Below are positions 9,339-18,075 of a stretch of DNA of 62,312 nucleotides, one piece after another (position 1 is the first letter of the stretch; the number at the start of each line of letters is the position of its first letter). A program made the position numbers and the translations under genes. The notes beneath the pieces were generated by a model. It saw nothing but the letters and a program-made list of their open reading frames with translations. It made no database searches and was not told the origin of the DNA. The stretch is from NCBI GenBank assembly GCA_017161655.1, contig JADFCV010000003.1, forward strand, positions 85,954 through 148,265, read 5' to 3'. The stretch comes from Candidatus Sumerlaeota bacterium. GTDB taxonomy: Bacteria > Sumerlaeota > Sumerlaeia > Sumerlaeales > Sumerlaeaceae.

Positions 9339-10261
9339 GACCCGTTCCCTCCCAACAAGGAAATAGGCTCAAGCGGCTTGTCCTGGAAGGCCACCCACAG
9401 GCGGCAATCCCATGATAAGCGGGCAAGCGCACGTTTTGCCTCGCGCAAAGCGTGGCGCGGGGTATTGCAATCGCGCGAAAGGTGCAGGAGGATCACATCC
9501 GTTGGCCGACGTTTAGGGTGGCTTCGACGAACGACTTTTTCGAGTAACGCCGCCGCGTCGCGATTGGATAGGTGTCCGTATGGACCAAGCACCCGCTCGA
9601 TGGTAGCCGGTGAGCGCCCACTCAAACGCTCCATCTCTTCGTCATGATTGAATTCAATCGCCAGAACCTGACTATCCGCGATCGCGTCCACGAGCTCGTC
9701 GTCAAACGTTCCCAAATCTGCCACATAGCTGAACTTGTGTTCGCGTCCACGCGCCGGCTTATGGATGAACACGAAGCCAAATGTATGGAGGCAGTCATGC
9801 GAGAGCCTCAGAGGCTGAACAAATGTGCGCGGGGTGATCTGGAACGGGGCAGAGCGAAACTCTTCCAGGAGAGAATTCTCTCTTAGTTTGCTAATATGTT
9901 GATGGCCATTAAGTGTGTTGAGATGAGTCTTATGGGCGAAAAGTGTCATTTTGTTGTGAGGCAGCAGCGATAAGCCGCCGCTATTGACGTGATCGGAGTG
10001 CGTGTGGGTGAGCAAGGCTGCAACGGGCTTTACCTGGCCGAAAGACGTGGTGTTTTGCTCAAGGCGGTTCCGCGGGTGATGAAGAGAGACTCCCAGCCGT
10101 CGGCACGCCTCAACAATGGTCTTGGCCGACACCCCCACATCTATCAGGAGTGCGTGCTCTCCATCGCAAAGTAGCGTGCAATTGCCAGCCGAACCGCTCG
10201 CCAGGACGCAGATGCGAAAATCGTGCGCGACGCTATGCCACGTTGAAAAACCCAAATCCAT
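9335..10261 (-). CDS. MBL-fold metallo-hydrolase (WalJ/YycJ-like)
   Basis: The 308-residue protein carries the beta-lactamase-fold opening ICVLASGSAGNCTLL and the metal motif HTHSDH, then a distal histidine in ILLHLSRDCN. The ASGSxGNC start is typical of the YycJ/WalJ branch, whose members are nuclease- or phosphoesterase-like and have been tied to cell-wall and DNA-repair phenotypes in Firmicutes. Here it leads an operon of glycosyltransferases rather than a WalRK locus. The ATG at 10261 is not preceded by a clear ribosome-binding site, so a start nearer residue 12 cannot be excluded. Divergent from the oxidoreductase gene across 101 bp. Confidence 0.82.
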   Translation of the reverse strand: MDLGFSTWHSVAHDFRICVLASGSAGNCTLLCDGEHALLIDVGVSAKTIVEACRRLGVSLHHPRNRLEQNTTSFGQVKPVAALLTHTHSDHVNSGGLSLLPHNKMTLFAHKTHLNTLNGHQHISKLRENSLLEEFRSAPFQITPRTFVQPLRLSHDCLHTFGFVFIHKPARGREHKFSYVADLGTFDDELVDAIADSQVLAIEFNHDEEMERLSGRSPATIERVLGPYGHLSNRDAAALLEKVVRRSHPKRRPTDVILLHLSRDCNTPRHALREAKRALARLSWDCRLWVAFQDKPLEPISLLGGNGS

Positions 10262-10362
10262 CGTAGGGCAAAGTGGTTGGAGCTGCGGAATGGGTCAACG
10301 TAAAGTTGCGGATGAGAGTTTTTCACTCGACCACTCGATGCTCTCTGGTCACCTTTTGACGC

Positions 10363-11406
10363 ATGAAAATTGTCGTCGTCGACCGATTTGGTGGAGCAGA
10401 AGTTCTGCAGATTGTCGAGTCGCCAGATCCGCAGCCGGGGCCTGGAGAAGTGCGCGTGCGCCTCACAAGCGTCGGGATCAATCACGCGGATCTCATGGCG
10501 CGACAGGGCCAGTACAAACTTTACTCGGGCGAGCCGCCATTCACACTCGGTCTAGAAGGGGCCGGAATCATTGACGCTATCGGCGAAGAAGTCCCCATGT
10601 CGCGGTTGGGCGAATTTGTTGTTCTCGATGCCCGCGCGCCCCGAAGACAAGGCCATCCGCAGCGACCGGTGGAAGGCACGTATCGGACGCACTATATCCT
10701 TCCAGCGTCTCTCGCGCTTCCGGCTCCAACGGGTCTGCCGCCGCTTGCCGCGGGCACACTGTGGCTCTCGCATCTCACCGCGTGGGGCTGTTTGATATGG
10801 AAACAGAATTTGCAGGCCGGTCAGGTGGTGGGAATTCCCGCGGCGTCGAGTAGCGTGGGATTGGCAGCCTCTCAAGTTGCCCACCTGATGGGCGCGAAAA
10901 CCTTAGGTCTGACGCGAAGTGAAGCAAAAGCACAGGCACTGCAAGCCATGCCCGAGGCCCAGTTCGACTGGATCATCGTTACACACGACGATCGTGGCCA
11001 ACTGCGTCCGTGGTACCGCGATGTGGCTCGCGTGCTCGATGGCAGAGGCGTCGATGTTTTCTTTGATCCCGTCGCAGCAGGTCCGTACCTGGATTATGAG
11101 ATCCGTTGTTTGTCAGCGGGAGGAACGATCTGGATTTATGGACTTCTGGAAGAGCCGGGCGTCGTCGATCTGACGCCTCTCATTCGCAAACGCGCCTCCC
11201 TCCGTGGATGGGTGCTAGGCGAATTACTTGAAGTCCCGGATGTGGCGGAGAAGGCCCAGTGCGAGGTGTTGACACTGGCGGCGCAAGGAATCTTCCGGCA
11301 GAAAATCGCAGGGACCTTCCCGCTCGAGCAGGTCCGCGAGGCACACATGACGATGGAACGCGCTCAACATATTGGGAAATTTGTTCTGGTTCCGAACGAA
11401 TTTTGA
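10363..11406 (+). CDS. Zinc-independent medium-chain dehydrogenase (quinone oxidoreductase-like)
   Basis: The 347-residue protein has a GroES-like catalytic domain with GEVRVRLTSVGINHADLM and LGLEGAGIIDAIG, then a Rossmann domain with VVGIPAASSSVGLAA. The usual structural-zinc cysteine cluster and catalytic zinc ligands are missing, which places it with the NADPH quinone/zeta-crystallin oxidoreductases. Such enzymes reduce quinones or enals in the cytoplasm. The nucleotide loop reads A-A-S-S-S-V-G rather than the common A-A-A-G-G-V-G, which may alter cofactor affinity. It appears monocistronic, transcribed away from the MBL operon. Physiological substrate unknown. Confidence 0.88.
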   Translation: MKIVVVDRFGGAEVLQIVESPDPQPGPGEVRVRLTSVGINHADLMARQGQYKLYSGEPPFTLGLEGAGIIDAIGEEVPMSRLGEFVVLDARAPRRQGHPQRPVEGTYRTHYILPASLALPAPTGLPPLAAGTLWLSHLTAWGCLIWKQNLQAGQVVGIPAASSSVGLAASQVAHLMGAKTLGLTRSEAKAQALQAMPEAQFDWIIVTHDDRGQLRPWYRDVARVLDGRGVDVFFDPVAAGPYLDYEIRCLSAGGTIWIYGLLEEPGVVDLTPLIRKRASLRGWVLGELLEVPDVAEKAQCEVLTLAAQGIFRQKIAGTFPLEQVREAHMTMERAQHIGKFVLVPNEF

Positions 11407-11713
11407 GCTCTGAGCTGTTTTGTGCTCGGTACAGGTGATGAATTTCGCGGATACAGCATCCCGGACTGGTGAATGGACACAGCCTGGGCGAATGGGCTAA
11501 GATATTGATTTTCAGGCCTTTATTGCACTTGATTTCGGGGTGATCCCGTTCCGCTATCAAAAGTCTGGACTAAAGTCTTGCCCTGAGATCGGGGAAAAAG
11601 GTCAAAGTTTCTCTTTTTTCTTAAACTAGGTTTTGTTTCTGCTTTACAATGCTTTTTGGAACGTTCTAATTTCTATCTCTAACAATGACTATTTGGGGCA
11701 CAGCGAAGTCCGT
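11407..11713 (+). other. Intergenic region upstream of the GH57 gene
   Basis: This stretch holds no recognisable gene. It contains a pyrimidine-rich tract (about 11608-11620) followed by a candidate sigma-70-type promoter listed separately. An in-frame TTG at 11633 would add 27 hydrophobic residues to the GH57 protein, but it lies upstream of the predicted transcription start. Confidence 0.5.
11621..11650 (+). promoter_or_regulatory. Candidate promoter for the GH57 gene
   Basis: A TTAAAC box (11621-11626) and a TACAAT box (11645-11650) are separated by 18 bases, a plausible sigma-70 arrangement 64 bp ahead of the ATG at 11714. It was found by eye only. Confidence 0.35.
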
Positions 11714-14059
11714 ATGAGCAGCGAGAAACCATTGTACGTCGCCTTCTTATGGCACATGCACCAGCCCTACTATAAGGACCTGCTCACCGGGACATATTTC
11801 ATGCCCTGGGTGCGCTTGCATGCTGTGAAAGACTATGTGGACATGGTCTTGCTGCTCGATGAGTTCCCCGACATCCGGATGACGGTCAACCTCGTTCCGT
11901 CCCTCCTTGAACAAGTGCTCGATTACGTTGAGCAGGGAGCAACGGACGTCATTTGGGATCTTTCGGAACCTGACCCGTCGGAGCTTTCGGAAACTGAGAA
12001 ATGCGTCATCCTCGAGCGCTTTTTTCACGCACAGTACGAAAACATGATTCGCCCCTATCCGCGTTACCGCGAGCTGTATGAACTCCGCGGATGGGCACGC
12101 TCGCAGGAAGAACTACGCTCCGTCGTTCAGCTCTACAATGACCAAGCCATCCGCGATTTGCAGGTGTGGTACAACCTTGTGTGGATCGATCCACTTTTCG
12201 TGGAATGTGATCCGAAGCTCCAGGAGCTTTTCCGCAAAGGGCGCGGGTTCACGGAAGAAGATAAGCGCTACGTGCTCGAAAAGCACCGACGGATCATGCG
12301 CGAGCTGATTCCGATCTATCGGACACGGCAGGAACGAGGACAAATCGAGATTTCTACGACGCCCTTCTACCATCCGATTCTCCCCTTGCTGTGCGACACG
12401 AACCTGGCACGTGTCGCGCGCCCAGAGATCCCTTTGCCCAGGCGGCCCTTCCAACATCCGGAAGACGCCGAGGAGCAGGTACGGCGGGCGGTCGAATTCT
12501 ACACCAAACTTTTTGGTCAGCCACCCCGCGGCATGTGGCCCGCCGAGGGCAGCGTAGCGCCAGAGGTTATCCCTATTTTTGCCAAGCATGGTATCGAGTG
12601 GATCGCGAGTGATGAAGAGGTCCTAGCCCACAGTGTTGGACAATCTATTCGCCGCGACCTACGGGGCAATGTGCTCAACGCGGAGCTGCTCTATGCTCCC
12701 TACTGGGTAGAGCACCACGACGCTCGGCTCAAAATGGTCTTCCGCGACCACCATCTCAGCGATCTCATCGGCTTTCAATACGCCGGATGGGACCCCGAAG
12801 ATGCGGCAGAGGATTTGGTGCGTCGCCTTGAAATCATCGCCCTGAACAGCGATCGCAACGATCAGCCTTGGCTTGTGCCACTCATTCTCGACGGGGAAAA
12901 CTGCTGGGAACATTACGAACGCGACGGTCTCCCGTTTTTGCGCGCACTCTACGAGCGGCTGAGCATGTCAGGCGCCCTTGAAACCGTGACCCTCGCTGAT
13001 TACCTGGAGCGTTTCCCTCCCCAGCGCACGATCTCGCACTTATTCGCTGGGAGCTGGATCAATCACGACTTCAGCATCTGGATCGGCCATCGTGAAGATA
13101 ACCGATCGTGGGATTACCTTCACGATGTTCGCGATTTGGTCACACGGCACATTGAAGAACACCGCCACGAGTTATCAGCGGAACAAGTCGAGCAGGCATG
13201 GCGCTCTCTCTACATCGCCGAGGGTAGCGACTGGAATTGGTGGTATGGGGAAGACCATTCTAGCGGAATGGACGATCTCTTTGACCAGCTCTACCGTGAC
13301 CATCTCGCGGCAGCATGCCGTGCGGTGGGACTTGAGCCGCCAGGATTTCTTCGGTTGCCCATCTCACGCCACACAGCGCCCCGCGAAATCACGCAGCCGG
13401 TGAGTTTCATCTCGCCGAATCTCGACGGATACGTTACCCATTTCTACGAGTGGTACGGGGCTGGTCACTACGACCCAGCACTCGCGTCTACCGCCATGCA
13501 TCCGGGGAAAATGCGGCTACAGCATCTTTATTTCGGATTCGACGCGCAGAAGTTGTACTACCGCATTGACCCGGACCCGACGGTTATTCAGACCGATGAT
13601 GTCACTCAGGTGGTCCTTTCGCTCCATCTCGCAAGTGGCGATTTATCGTGGTCCCTCAAGCTCAAACTCGAGCGCGGCAGCACGCATGCTGCCATCGTCA
13701 CAGCGTCAACTAGTCCAACCAGAGAGAAGGCTAAAAAAGAATCTTCGTGCGAGCTCCTACTCGCTTCATCAGTGGCAGCGCGAAAGGGCGGCTCAAATGG
13801 CAAAAGCAGCGAGGGGATGCTTCTCAACGACGAAAAAAGTCTCCCCGATCTCCCGCCTCTCGCCGCGCAAGTGGCCTTAGGTGAAATTGTCGAGATTGCC
13901 ATTCCCAGAAGTCTTCTGCCGCTTGCAGCCGGTGATCCTCTGGATTTCTTCGTCACATTGGAAATTGAAGGTCATGAGGTGGAGCGACTACCCGCCCACA
14001 GTCCGCTACACATGCGGATTCCTGGCGAAAACTTTGAGCAGCTCCAGTGGAGTGTGTGA
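11714..14059 (+). CDS. Glycoside hydrolase family 57 protein (alpha-amylase/4-alpha-glucanotransferase type)
   Basis: This 781-residue cytoplasmic enzyme (no signal peptide) acts on alpha-glucans. The GH57 barrel spans about residues 1-430: LWHMHQPYYKD at the start, the TTPFYHPILPLL strand, the nucleophile motif MWPAEGS (Glu278) and the acid/base motif LILDGENCWE (Asp393). Helical domains follow to about residue 570, then a beta-rich region, with a serine/lysine-rich low-complexity insert around residues 675-715. Family members include amylases, branching enzymes and 4-alpha-glucanotransferases, and the exact activity cannot be fixed from sequence reading. I chose the ATG at 11714 because the barrel begins there. 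It converges on the peroxiredoxin gene, whose terminator separates the two. Confidence 0.9.
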   Translation: MSSEKPLYVAFLWHMHQPYYKDLLTGTYFMPWVRLHAVKDYVDMVLLLDEFPDIRMTVNLVPSLLEQVLDYVEQGATDVIWDLSEPDPSELSETEKCVILERFFHAQYENMIRPYPRYRELYELRGWARSQEELRSVVQLYNDQAIRDLQVWYNLVWIDPLFVECDPKLQELFRKGRGFTEEDKRYVLEKHRRIMRELIPIYRTRQERGQIEISTTPFYHPILPLLCDTNLARVARPEIPLPRRPFQHPEDAEEQVRRAVEFYTKLFGQPPRGMWPAEGSVAPEVIPIFAKHGIEWIASDEEVLAHSVGQSIRRDLRGNVLNAELLYAPYWVEHHDARLKMVFRDHHLSDLIGFQYAGWDPEDAAEDLVRRLEIIALNSDRNDQPWLVPLILDGENCWEHYERDGLPFLRALYERLSMSGALETVTLADYLERFPPQRTISHLFAGSWINHDFSIWIGHREDNRSWDYLHDVRDLVTRHIEEHRHELSAEQVEQAWRSLYIAEGSDWNWWYGEDHSSGMDDLFDQLYRDHLAAACRAVGLEPPGFLRLPISRHTAPREITQPVSFISPNLDGYVTHFYEWYGAGHYDPALASTAMHPGKMRLQHLYFGFDAQKLYYRIDPDPTVIQTDDVTQVVLSLHLASGDLSWSLKLKLERGSTHAAIVTASTSPTREKAKKESSCELLLASSVAARKGGSNGKSSEGMLLNDEKSLPDLPPLAAQVALGEIVEIAIPRSLLPLAAGDPLDFFVTLEIEGHEVERLPAHSPLHMRIPGENFEQLQWSV

Positions 14060-14142
14060 AAAAAGATCAAAACACACGACAGCTTGCTCATTCCACCACG
14101 CACCAAGAAAGCAGCGAGGGTAAACATGTGAAGAAGCTAACG

Positions 14143-14180
14143 AAAAAAAAGGGAGGACCGCTGAGACTTGCGGTCCTCCC
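14143..14180 (-). terminator. Rho-independent terminator of the peroxiredoxin gene
   Basis: A perfect 10-bp stem (14151-14160 with 14171-14180, GGGAGGACCG type) with a 10-base loop is followed on the minus strand by eight T residues (plus-strand A run 14143-14150). It lies five bases beyond the peroxiredoxin stop codon. Confidence 0.92.
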
Positions 14181-14185
14181 TGCCT

Positions 14186-14875
14186 TCATTCTTTGGGACA
14201 GGGGGCGAGGGTCAGGAACCAATCGAGAACCTTGGCTCCTGGGGGTGGCGAATCGACCCGCTCTTTTGCCGCACCGCAGGACCCTGGCGGCGGAATGATG
14301 ACATCTTCACCAGGTTGCCAATTCGCAGGAGTTGCGACCTTATGTTTGTCCGTCATCTGAAGAGCCATAAGCAGGCGTTCGACTTCTTCGATATTCCGCC
14401 CGTTGGATAGTGGATAATAGAGAATCGCGCGCACAATTCCCTGGGGATCGATAATGAACACGGCTCTCACAGCCTGAGTGGTGCTCGCGGACGGCTGGAG
14501 CATTCCATAGAGGCGCGACACTTCCATCGTCAGGTCGCTGATCACGGGGAAGGTGACTTCGATGTTTTTCATCCCCTTGTATTCGATCCGCTCGCGAATC
14601 GTTCGCAGCCAAGCAATGTGGCTGTAGGTGCTGTCAATCGAGAGTCCCAGCAACTTGCAGTTGAGTTCTTCGAAGCGTTTTTGTTTCGCCGCGAAAGTCA
14701 TGAACTCCGTCGTGCACACCGGAGTAAAGTCGGCCGGGTGTGAGAAGAAGATCACCCAACTGCCCTTGAAATCGTCAGGGAAGCTTATTGGCCCCTGCGT
14801 CGTTTCGGCTTTGAAACTTGGTGCTTTTTCGCCTATGAGTGGCAAAGTCCGCACCTGGGTTGTGGAGCTATCCAT
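14186..14875 (-). CDS. Peroxiredoxin (Prx6/AhpC-TSA family)
   Basis: This 229-residue thiol peroxidase reduces hydrogen peroxide and organic peroxides. The peroxidatic cysteine lies in HPADFTPVCTTE, and the length and the C-terminal extension DWFLTLAP resemble the Prx6 subfamily common in thermophiles and archaea. Further cysteines occur at SCGAAKERV and near the C-terminal end (CPKE), so a resolving-cysteine mechanism is possible. A strong AGGAGGT site six bases ahead fixes the ATG at 14875 over an upstream TTG. The gene is monocistronic, with a strong terminator downstream. Thioredoxin reductase at about 53 kb could be part of the reducing chain (inference). Confidence 0.93.
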   Translation of the reverse strand: MDSSTTQVRTLPLIGEKAPSFKAETTQGPISFPDDFKGSWVIFFSHPADFTPVCTTEFMTFAAKQKRFEELNCKLLGLSIDSTYSHIAWLRTIRERIEYKGMKNIEVTFPVISDLTMEVSRLYGMLQPSASTTQAVRAVFIIDPQGIVRAILYYPLSNGRNIEEVERLLMALQMTDKHKVATPANWQPGEDVIIPPPGSCGAAKERVDSPPPGAKVLDWFLTLAPCPKE

Positions 14876-14892
14876 ACGCAACCTCCTGAAAT

Positions 14893-14952
14893 CGTTTTTT
14901 AGTCATGATGCGGAACCACATTGGTGTAAGCACAATAAGTTTAGTGACTAAA
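14893..14952 (-). promoter_or_regulatory. Candidate operator region upstream of the peroxiredoxin gene
   Basis: The peroxiredoxin upstream region contains the interrupted palindrome TTTAGT-G-ACTAAA (14940-14952) and, nearer the gene, another half-site TTTTTTAGTCATGATG (minus-strand CATGACTAAAAAA, about 14895-14908). The repeated ATGACT/ACTAAA element could be a redox-regulator site, but no regulator can be assigned. Confidence 0.3.
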
Positions 14953-15021
14953 GTCATGGCTTCAAGACGAATTTGTCGCTTGGCTGCCTGCGGCGGACAG
15001 CCCTGAAGTGGTGGTAGCTGC

Positions 15022-16608
15022 TCAGTTGTTTTTCACTGGCGGCTGATCGGGTTTTACTCCAGCATTCGCTAATGCCTCACGGAAGACTCGCTGCACAATC
15101 TCGTAGCCTGCAGCGTTGAGATGAAGCCCATCGCGGGAAAGCTCCTCGCGCAGAAGCCCATCAGAATCTACGCAGTGCGAGTAAGTGTCCACCCAATGTG
15201 CCCACGGTCCAAGCGATTCGACGACAGGGCGCAAACGCTCGTTGAATTGTTGAATCAGTGGAGAGATGTGCGCATAAGCCTCGCGCGTGGGAGTGCAAGT
15301 GACAGCGAACACCTGGCAGTCCGGTAGCTGGGCATGAATGCGTTCGAGGACCTCTCGGTAGGCGCCGATGACTTCATCGATCGTAGGCTGACCAAGTCGC
15401 GCTGTGGCGCTCAAATCGTTAGTTCCGTTCAGGAGTATAACTGCGCGAGGCCGCAAGGCAAACACGGAGCAATTCAACCGGTGAAGAATCCCCCGGCTTG
15501 TAACGCCAATGCGATCGCCAGATATGCCGCGATTGATCATCCAGAATTCGGGGAACAGCTTTTTCTCGTCGAGTCCCTGAATGCTTGAGCTTCCCAGCAG
15601 AACCACCGGCCGCGACGTTATGCCGCTGCGTGCCAGAGCTTCATTCTCCTGTTCGAACTCAAGACATCGGCGTACATAAAGCCGGTAGCCCGAATCCTCG
15701 AGCACAACGCCCGTCGCAGCAGGTTGTTTCTTCGGATCTGCCAGCGTCTGAAAACGATCGTAGTGGAAGGCCAAATGAACGGGCAGTCGCCAATCCCAGT
15801 ATCGCCAGGTGTGCGCGCCCGGGAACTCAGCATAGGTGTGCGCGATGCCCCGGTTCGTTAGCAGCTCGTGAACAAGGCGGTTATCTGCCACGGCGCCCGT
15901 CGTGTCGCTCGTCCCGGTGTCAAAATAGAGTGAAATGCCTTCACTAGAAAATTTGTCGACGAGATGTGTCACACTGTTGGTGTACCAGTTTTCGGGATGT
16001 TCCGAAAGTTTGCCAAAGCGCTCGTCGAGGTGCCATTTGCCCGGATGATTTTCCAGCGCAAGAATCCCGCTCATCGAAGAGGCAGAACAGAACAGGTCAG
16101 GATGTTTTGCTGCAAGCGAGAGCGCGCCGTGCCCACCCATACTCAGTCCTGCAATAGCGCGCCCCTCGCGCCGAGCGATGGTGGGAAAACGTTTGTCCAC
16201 GTCGGCGATGAGGTCTCGTGTCAGAAAGCTCTCAATGTTGCCTCCTGTAGCCGTGTCCGCATACCAGCCGAACTCTCCCCCGTTCGGACAGACGACAAAG
16301 AAGGGGCGCCCTGCCGCGTACTGGAGTAACCGAGTTCTTTCGGGCCAATCACGATAGCTCCCGTAGGCCCCGTGGAGAAGATAAATCACGGGGTAACGTT
16401 TTTCCGGAAGAAGTCTCTCGGGCATGACCACCACGTAGGTCGTGTCTCGTCCGAGAGCCTTGCTAAACATTGTCACGGTCGTCGAAACACTTCGGCGCGA
16501 TTGCGGCGCTGTTGTCAGTGGTGCAGCAAGAGATGTGCTACCAATCGAGGCGCATGCGACAACGACTGCCATCACGATGCAAAATGTGGTACTCCTCCCG
16601 AAACGCAT
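15022..16608 (-). CDS. Secreted two-domain esterase: esterase D/feruloyl-esterase-like plus SGNH hydrolase
   Basis: This 528-residue exported protein has a signal peptide (about residues 1-29, ending SLAAP). Domain one (about 40-290) is a PF00756-type alpha/beta hydrolase with YLLHGAYGSY, the nucleophile GLSMGGHG (Ser156), an acidic region FDTGTSD and the histidine GAHTW. Domain two (about 325-520) is an SGNH/GDSL-type hydrolase with block I LLGSSSIQG (Ser341), NRGISGDR, LLNGTNDLS and the distal D-x-x-H in RDGLHLNAAGY. Block I has Gly-Ser-Ser where Gly-Asp-Ser is common, as in several platelet-activating-factor-acetylhydrolase-like enzymes. The likely job is de-esterification of acetylated or feruloylated glycans. 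AAGGAGAG just ahead fixes the ATG at 16608. Confidence 0.88.
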   Translation of the reverse strand: MRFGRSTTFCIVMAVVVACASIGSTSLAAPLTTAPQSRRSVSTTVTMFSKALGRDTTYVVVMPERLLPEKRYPVIYLLHGAYGSYRDWPERTRLLQYAAGRPFFVVCPNGGEFGWYADTATGGNIESFLTRDLIADVDKRFPTIARREGRAIAGLSMGGHGALSLAAKHPDLFCSASSMSGILALENHPGKWHLDERFGKLSEHPENWYTNSVTHLVDKFSSEGISLYFDTGTSDTTGAVADNRLVHELLTNRGIAHTYAEFPGAHTWRYWDWRLPVHLAFHYDRFQTLADPKKQPAATGVVLEDSGYRLYVRRCLEFEQENEALARSGITSRPVVLLGSSSIQGLDEKKLFPEFWMINRGISGDRIGVTSRGILHRLNCSVFALRPRAVILLNGTNDLSATARLGQPTIDEVIGAYREVLERIHAQLPDCQVFAVTCTPTREAYAHISPLIQQFNERLRPVVESLGPWAHWVDTYSHCVDSDGLLREELSRDGLHLNAAGYEIVQRVFREALANAGVKPDQPPVKNN

Positions 16609-17246
16609 GAGGCTCTCCTTGCGGTGAAGTGTGAAAACCGTGGTGAGGTGCCCGGCTCCATGACTCGTGCTTATTGGTTGCATGCAATGTTCCGGCAAGA
16701 AGAAAAGGCGGTGAGAGACGCTAGCCGTGCGAGAAGCCAAACAGCAACTTGCTCGTTCGCCCGAGTCAGACCAGGTAGGGACGCTCTTCTGGAGTGGACA
16801 ACGTGGAAGTAAAAAAACAGGCTCCACAAGAGAGAGGTCAAAGGGGCATCTTTCCCATAGCCTCAAATCCTCCGTCCCAAGCAAAAGGTATGACACGTTA
16901 AGCTTTGATAAAGAAGCCTCAACCACGTGCCGTTGGCCCTTTCACCGATCAGAACTGGCGTTGAAATGGTTGAGCATGAATGACTAATTCTTTGGGTTTG
17001 CCTTTCCAGGCCGGGGAGCTGGCGAACATAAGGGCAATGCAACCTGGTATGTTCTGGGAGAAAGACTCAGAAAAGATTGCAGGTGCGTGAGTGCTGGAAT
17101 TTCGGGATTGTCGGAGAGAAAGGACGCCCAGAGAGAGCGCTTGGCATGGTCTAGGTCTTTGGCCAGAAGGAACGCTGACGTCACGCTTTCACGTGATCTG
17201 CCGCCCAGCCTAGAATTTATCTCGTTTTATCTCATGGAGCACAACG
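16609..17246. other. Long divergent intergenic region between the esterase and arsenate reductase genes
   Basis: No convincing gene is seen in these 638 bases on either strand; short open frames lack domain character and ribosome-binding sites. Near the arsenate reductase side there is a TCACGTGA palindrome (17190-17197) and a possible promoter pair TTTCAC (17187-17192) and TAGAAT (17211-17216), spacing 18. Confidence 0.4.
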
Positions 17247-17678
17247 ATGAACAATACGACGCAACTCTATCGCATCCTCTTTGTATGCGTGGAAAATTCC
17301 AATCGGTCGCAGATGGCGGAAGCTTTTGCTCGGTTGCATGGAGAGAACCTGGTGGAAGCGTGGAGCGCGGGGTCAAAGCCATCCGGTAGAGTAAATCCCA
17401 AAGCTATCGCGGCGATGGCAGAACGCGGGATTGACCTCACAACCCATCGTTCAAAGAGCCTTACTGAGATTCCAGCTTACAAGTGGGATTGGGTGATCAC
17501 CATGGGCTGTGGCGACGCTTGTCCGTTCGTTCGGGCCAAAAACCGTGAGGACTGGGCTCTTCCTGACCCGCGCAATCTCCCCCCTGAAGATTTTCGCCGC
17601 ATCAGGGATGAGATTGAGCATAGAGTTCTAGCCCTCCTTGAACGTTTAAAATCTTCATGGGAGCGCGAAAACTCGTGA
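17247..17678 (+). CDS. arsC: Thioredoxin-coupled arsenate reductase (LMW-PTP fold)
   Basis: This 143-residue protein has the P-loop C14-V-E-N-S-N-R20-S, the CX5R motif of low-molecular-weight phosphatases, with the VENSxRSQMAEAF wording typical of thioredoxin-type ArsC. Two further cysteines in TMGCGDAC (C88, C92) fit the disulfide relay by which As(V) is reduced to As(III), and the ALPDPRN loop supplies the general acid aspartate. A phosphotyrosine phosphatase role is less likely because of that relay. GGAG lies seven bases ahead of the ATG. No ArsR, ArsB or Acr3 is adjacent, so arsenite export must be encoded elsewhere. The thioredoxin reductase at 53 kb could supply electrons. Confidence 0.9.
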   Translation: MNNTTQLYRILFVCVENSNRSQMAEAFARLHGENLVEAWSAGSKPSGRVNPKAIAAMAERGIDLTTHRSKSLTEIPAYKWDWVITMGCGDACPFVRAKNREDWALPDPRNLPPEDFRRIRDEIEHRVLALLERLKSSWERENS

Positions 17679-18075
17679 GCGAATCGTGGCGGATCTTCTC
17701 TGGGGACAAGTTCTTCGTCTCCTGGGCTTGTGGCCTTGTGCTGAAGTTCGGCCGGAGACAACGTTATTGCGCCCCCTTTCCCGGCACCCACGACGGTCCC
17801 CTTCCGCTTCTAAGACAGAGAGGGCAACGTTGCCCGTGAACACCTGAGCGCACAGAAGCATGCTGCGCAAAAACAGAACTTTTCTGTTATGTTTCTGAAC
17901 TGGACTTCCCAGCGGTTTCAAATGTGATCGGCGTTGTCTTTTCGTTTGCCAAAAGTGGTTTGTTTTTGCCATACTCACCGTGGATCAGGGTGCTGAGTGT
18001 GGGCAAGACGTGCTTTTTCAGGTTTTCCCTCTGGCGTGCGCTCTGCGTCCAATCACCTATATGTGGAGGAGAATC
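17679..18075 (+). other. Intergenic region upstream of the secreted protease
   Basis: No gene is seen. The region holds a perfect palindrome GGGCAACGTTGCCC (17822-17835) without a T tract, and a candidate promoter TTGCCA (17946-17951) and CATACT (17970-17975) with 18-base spacing, about 100 bp ahead of the protease start. Confidence 0.35.

Noticed and set aside
17822..17835. GGGCAACGTTGCCC palindrome as a terminator
   Set aside because: No loop is possible without melting the stem and no T tract follows; could be a protein site but nothing supports one.
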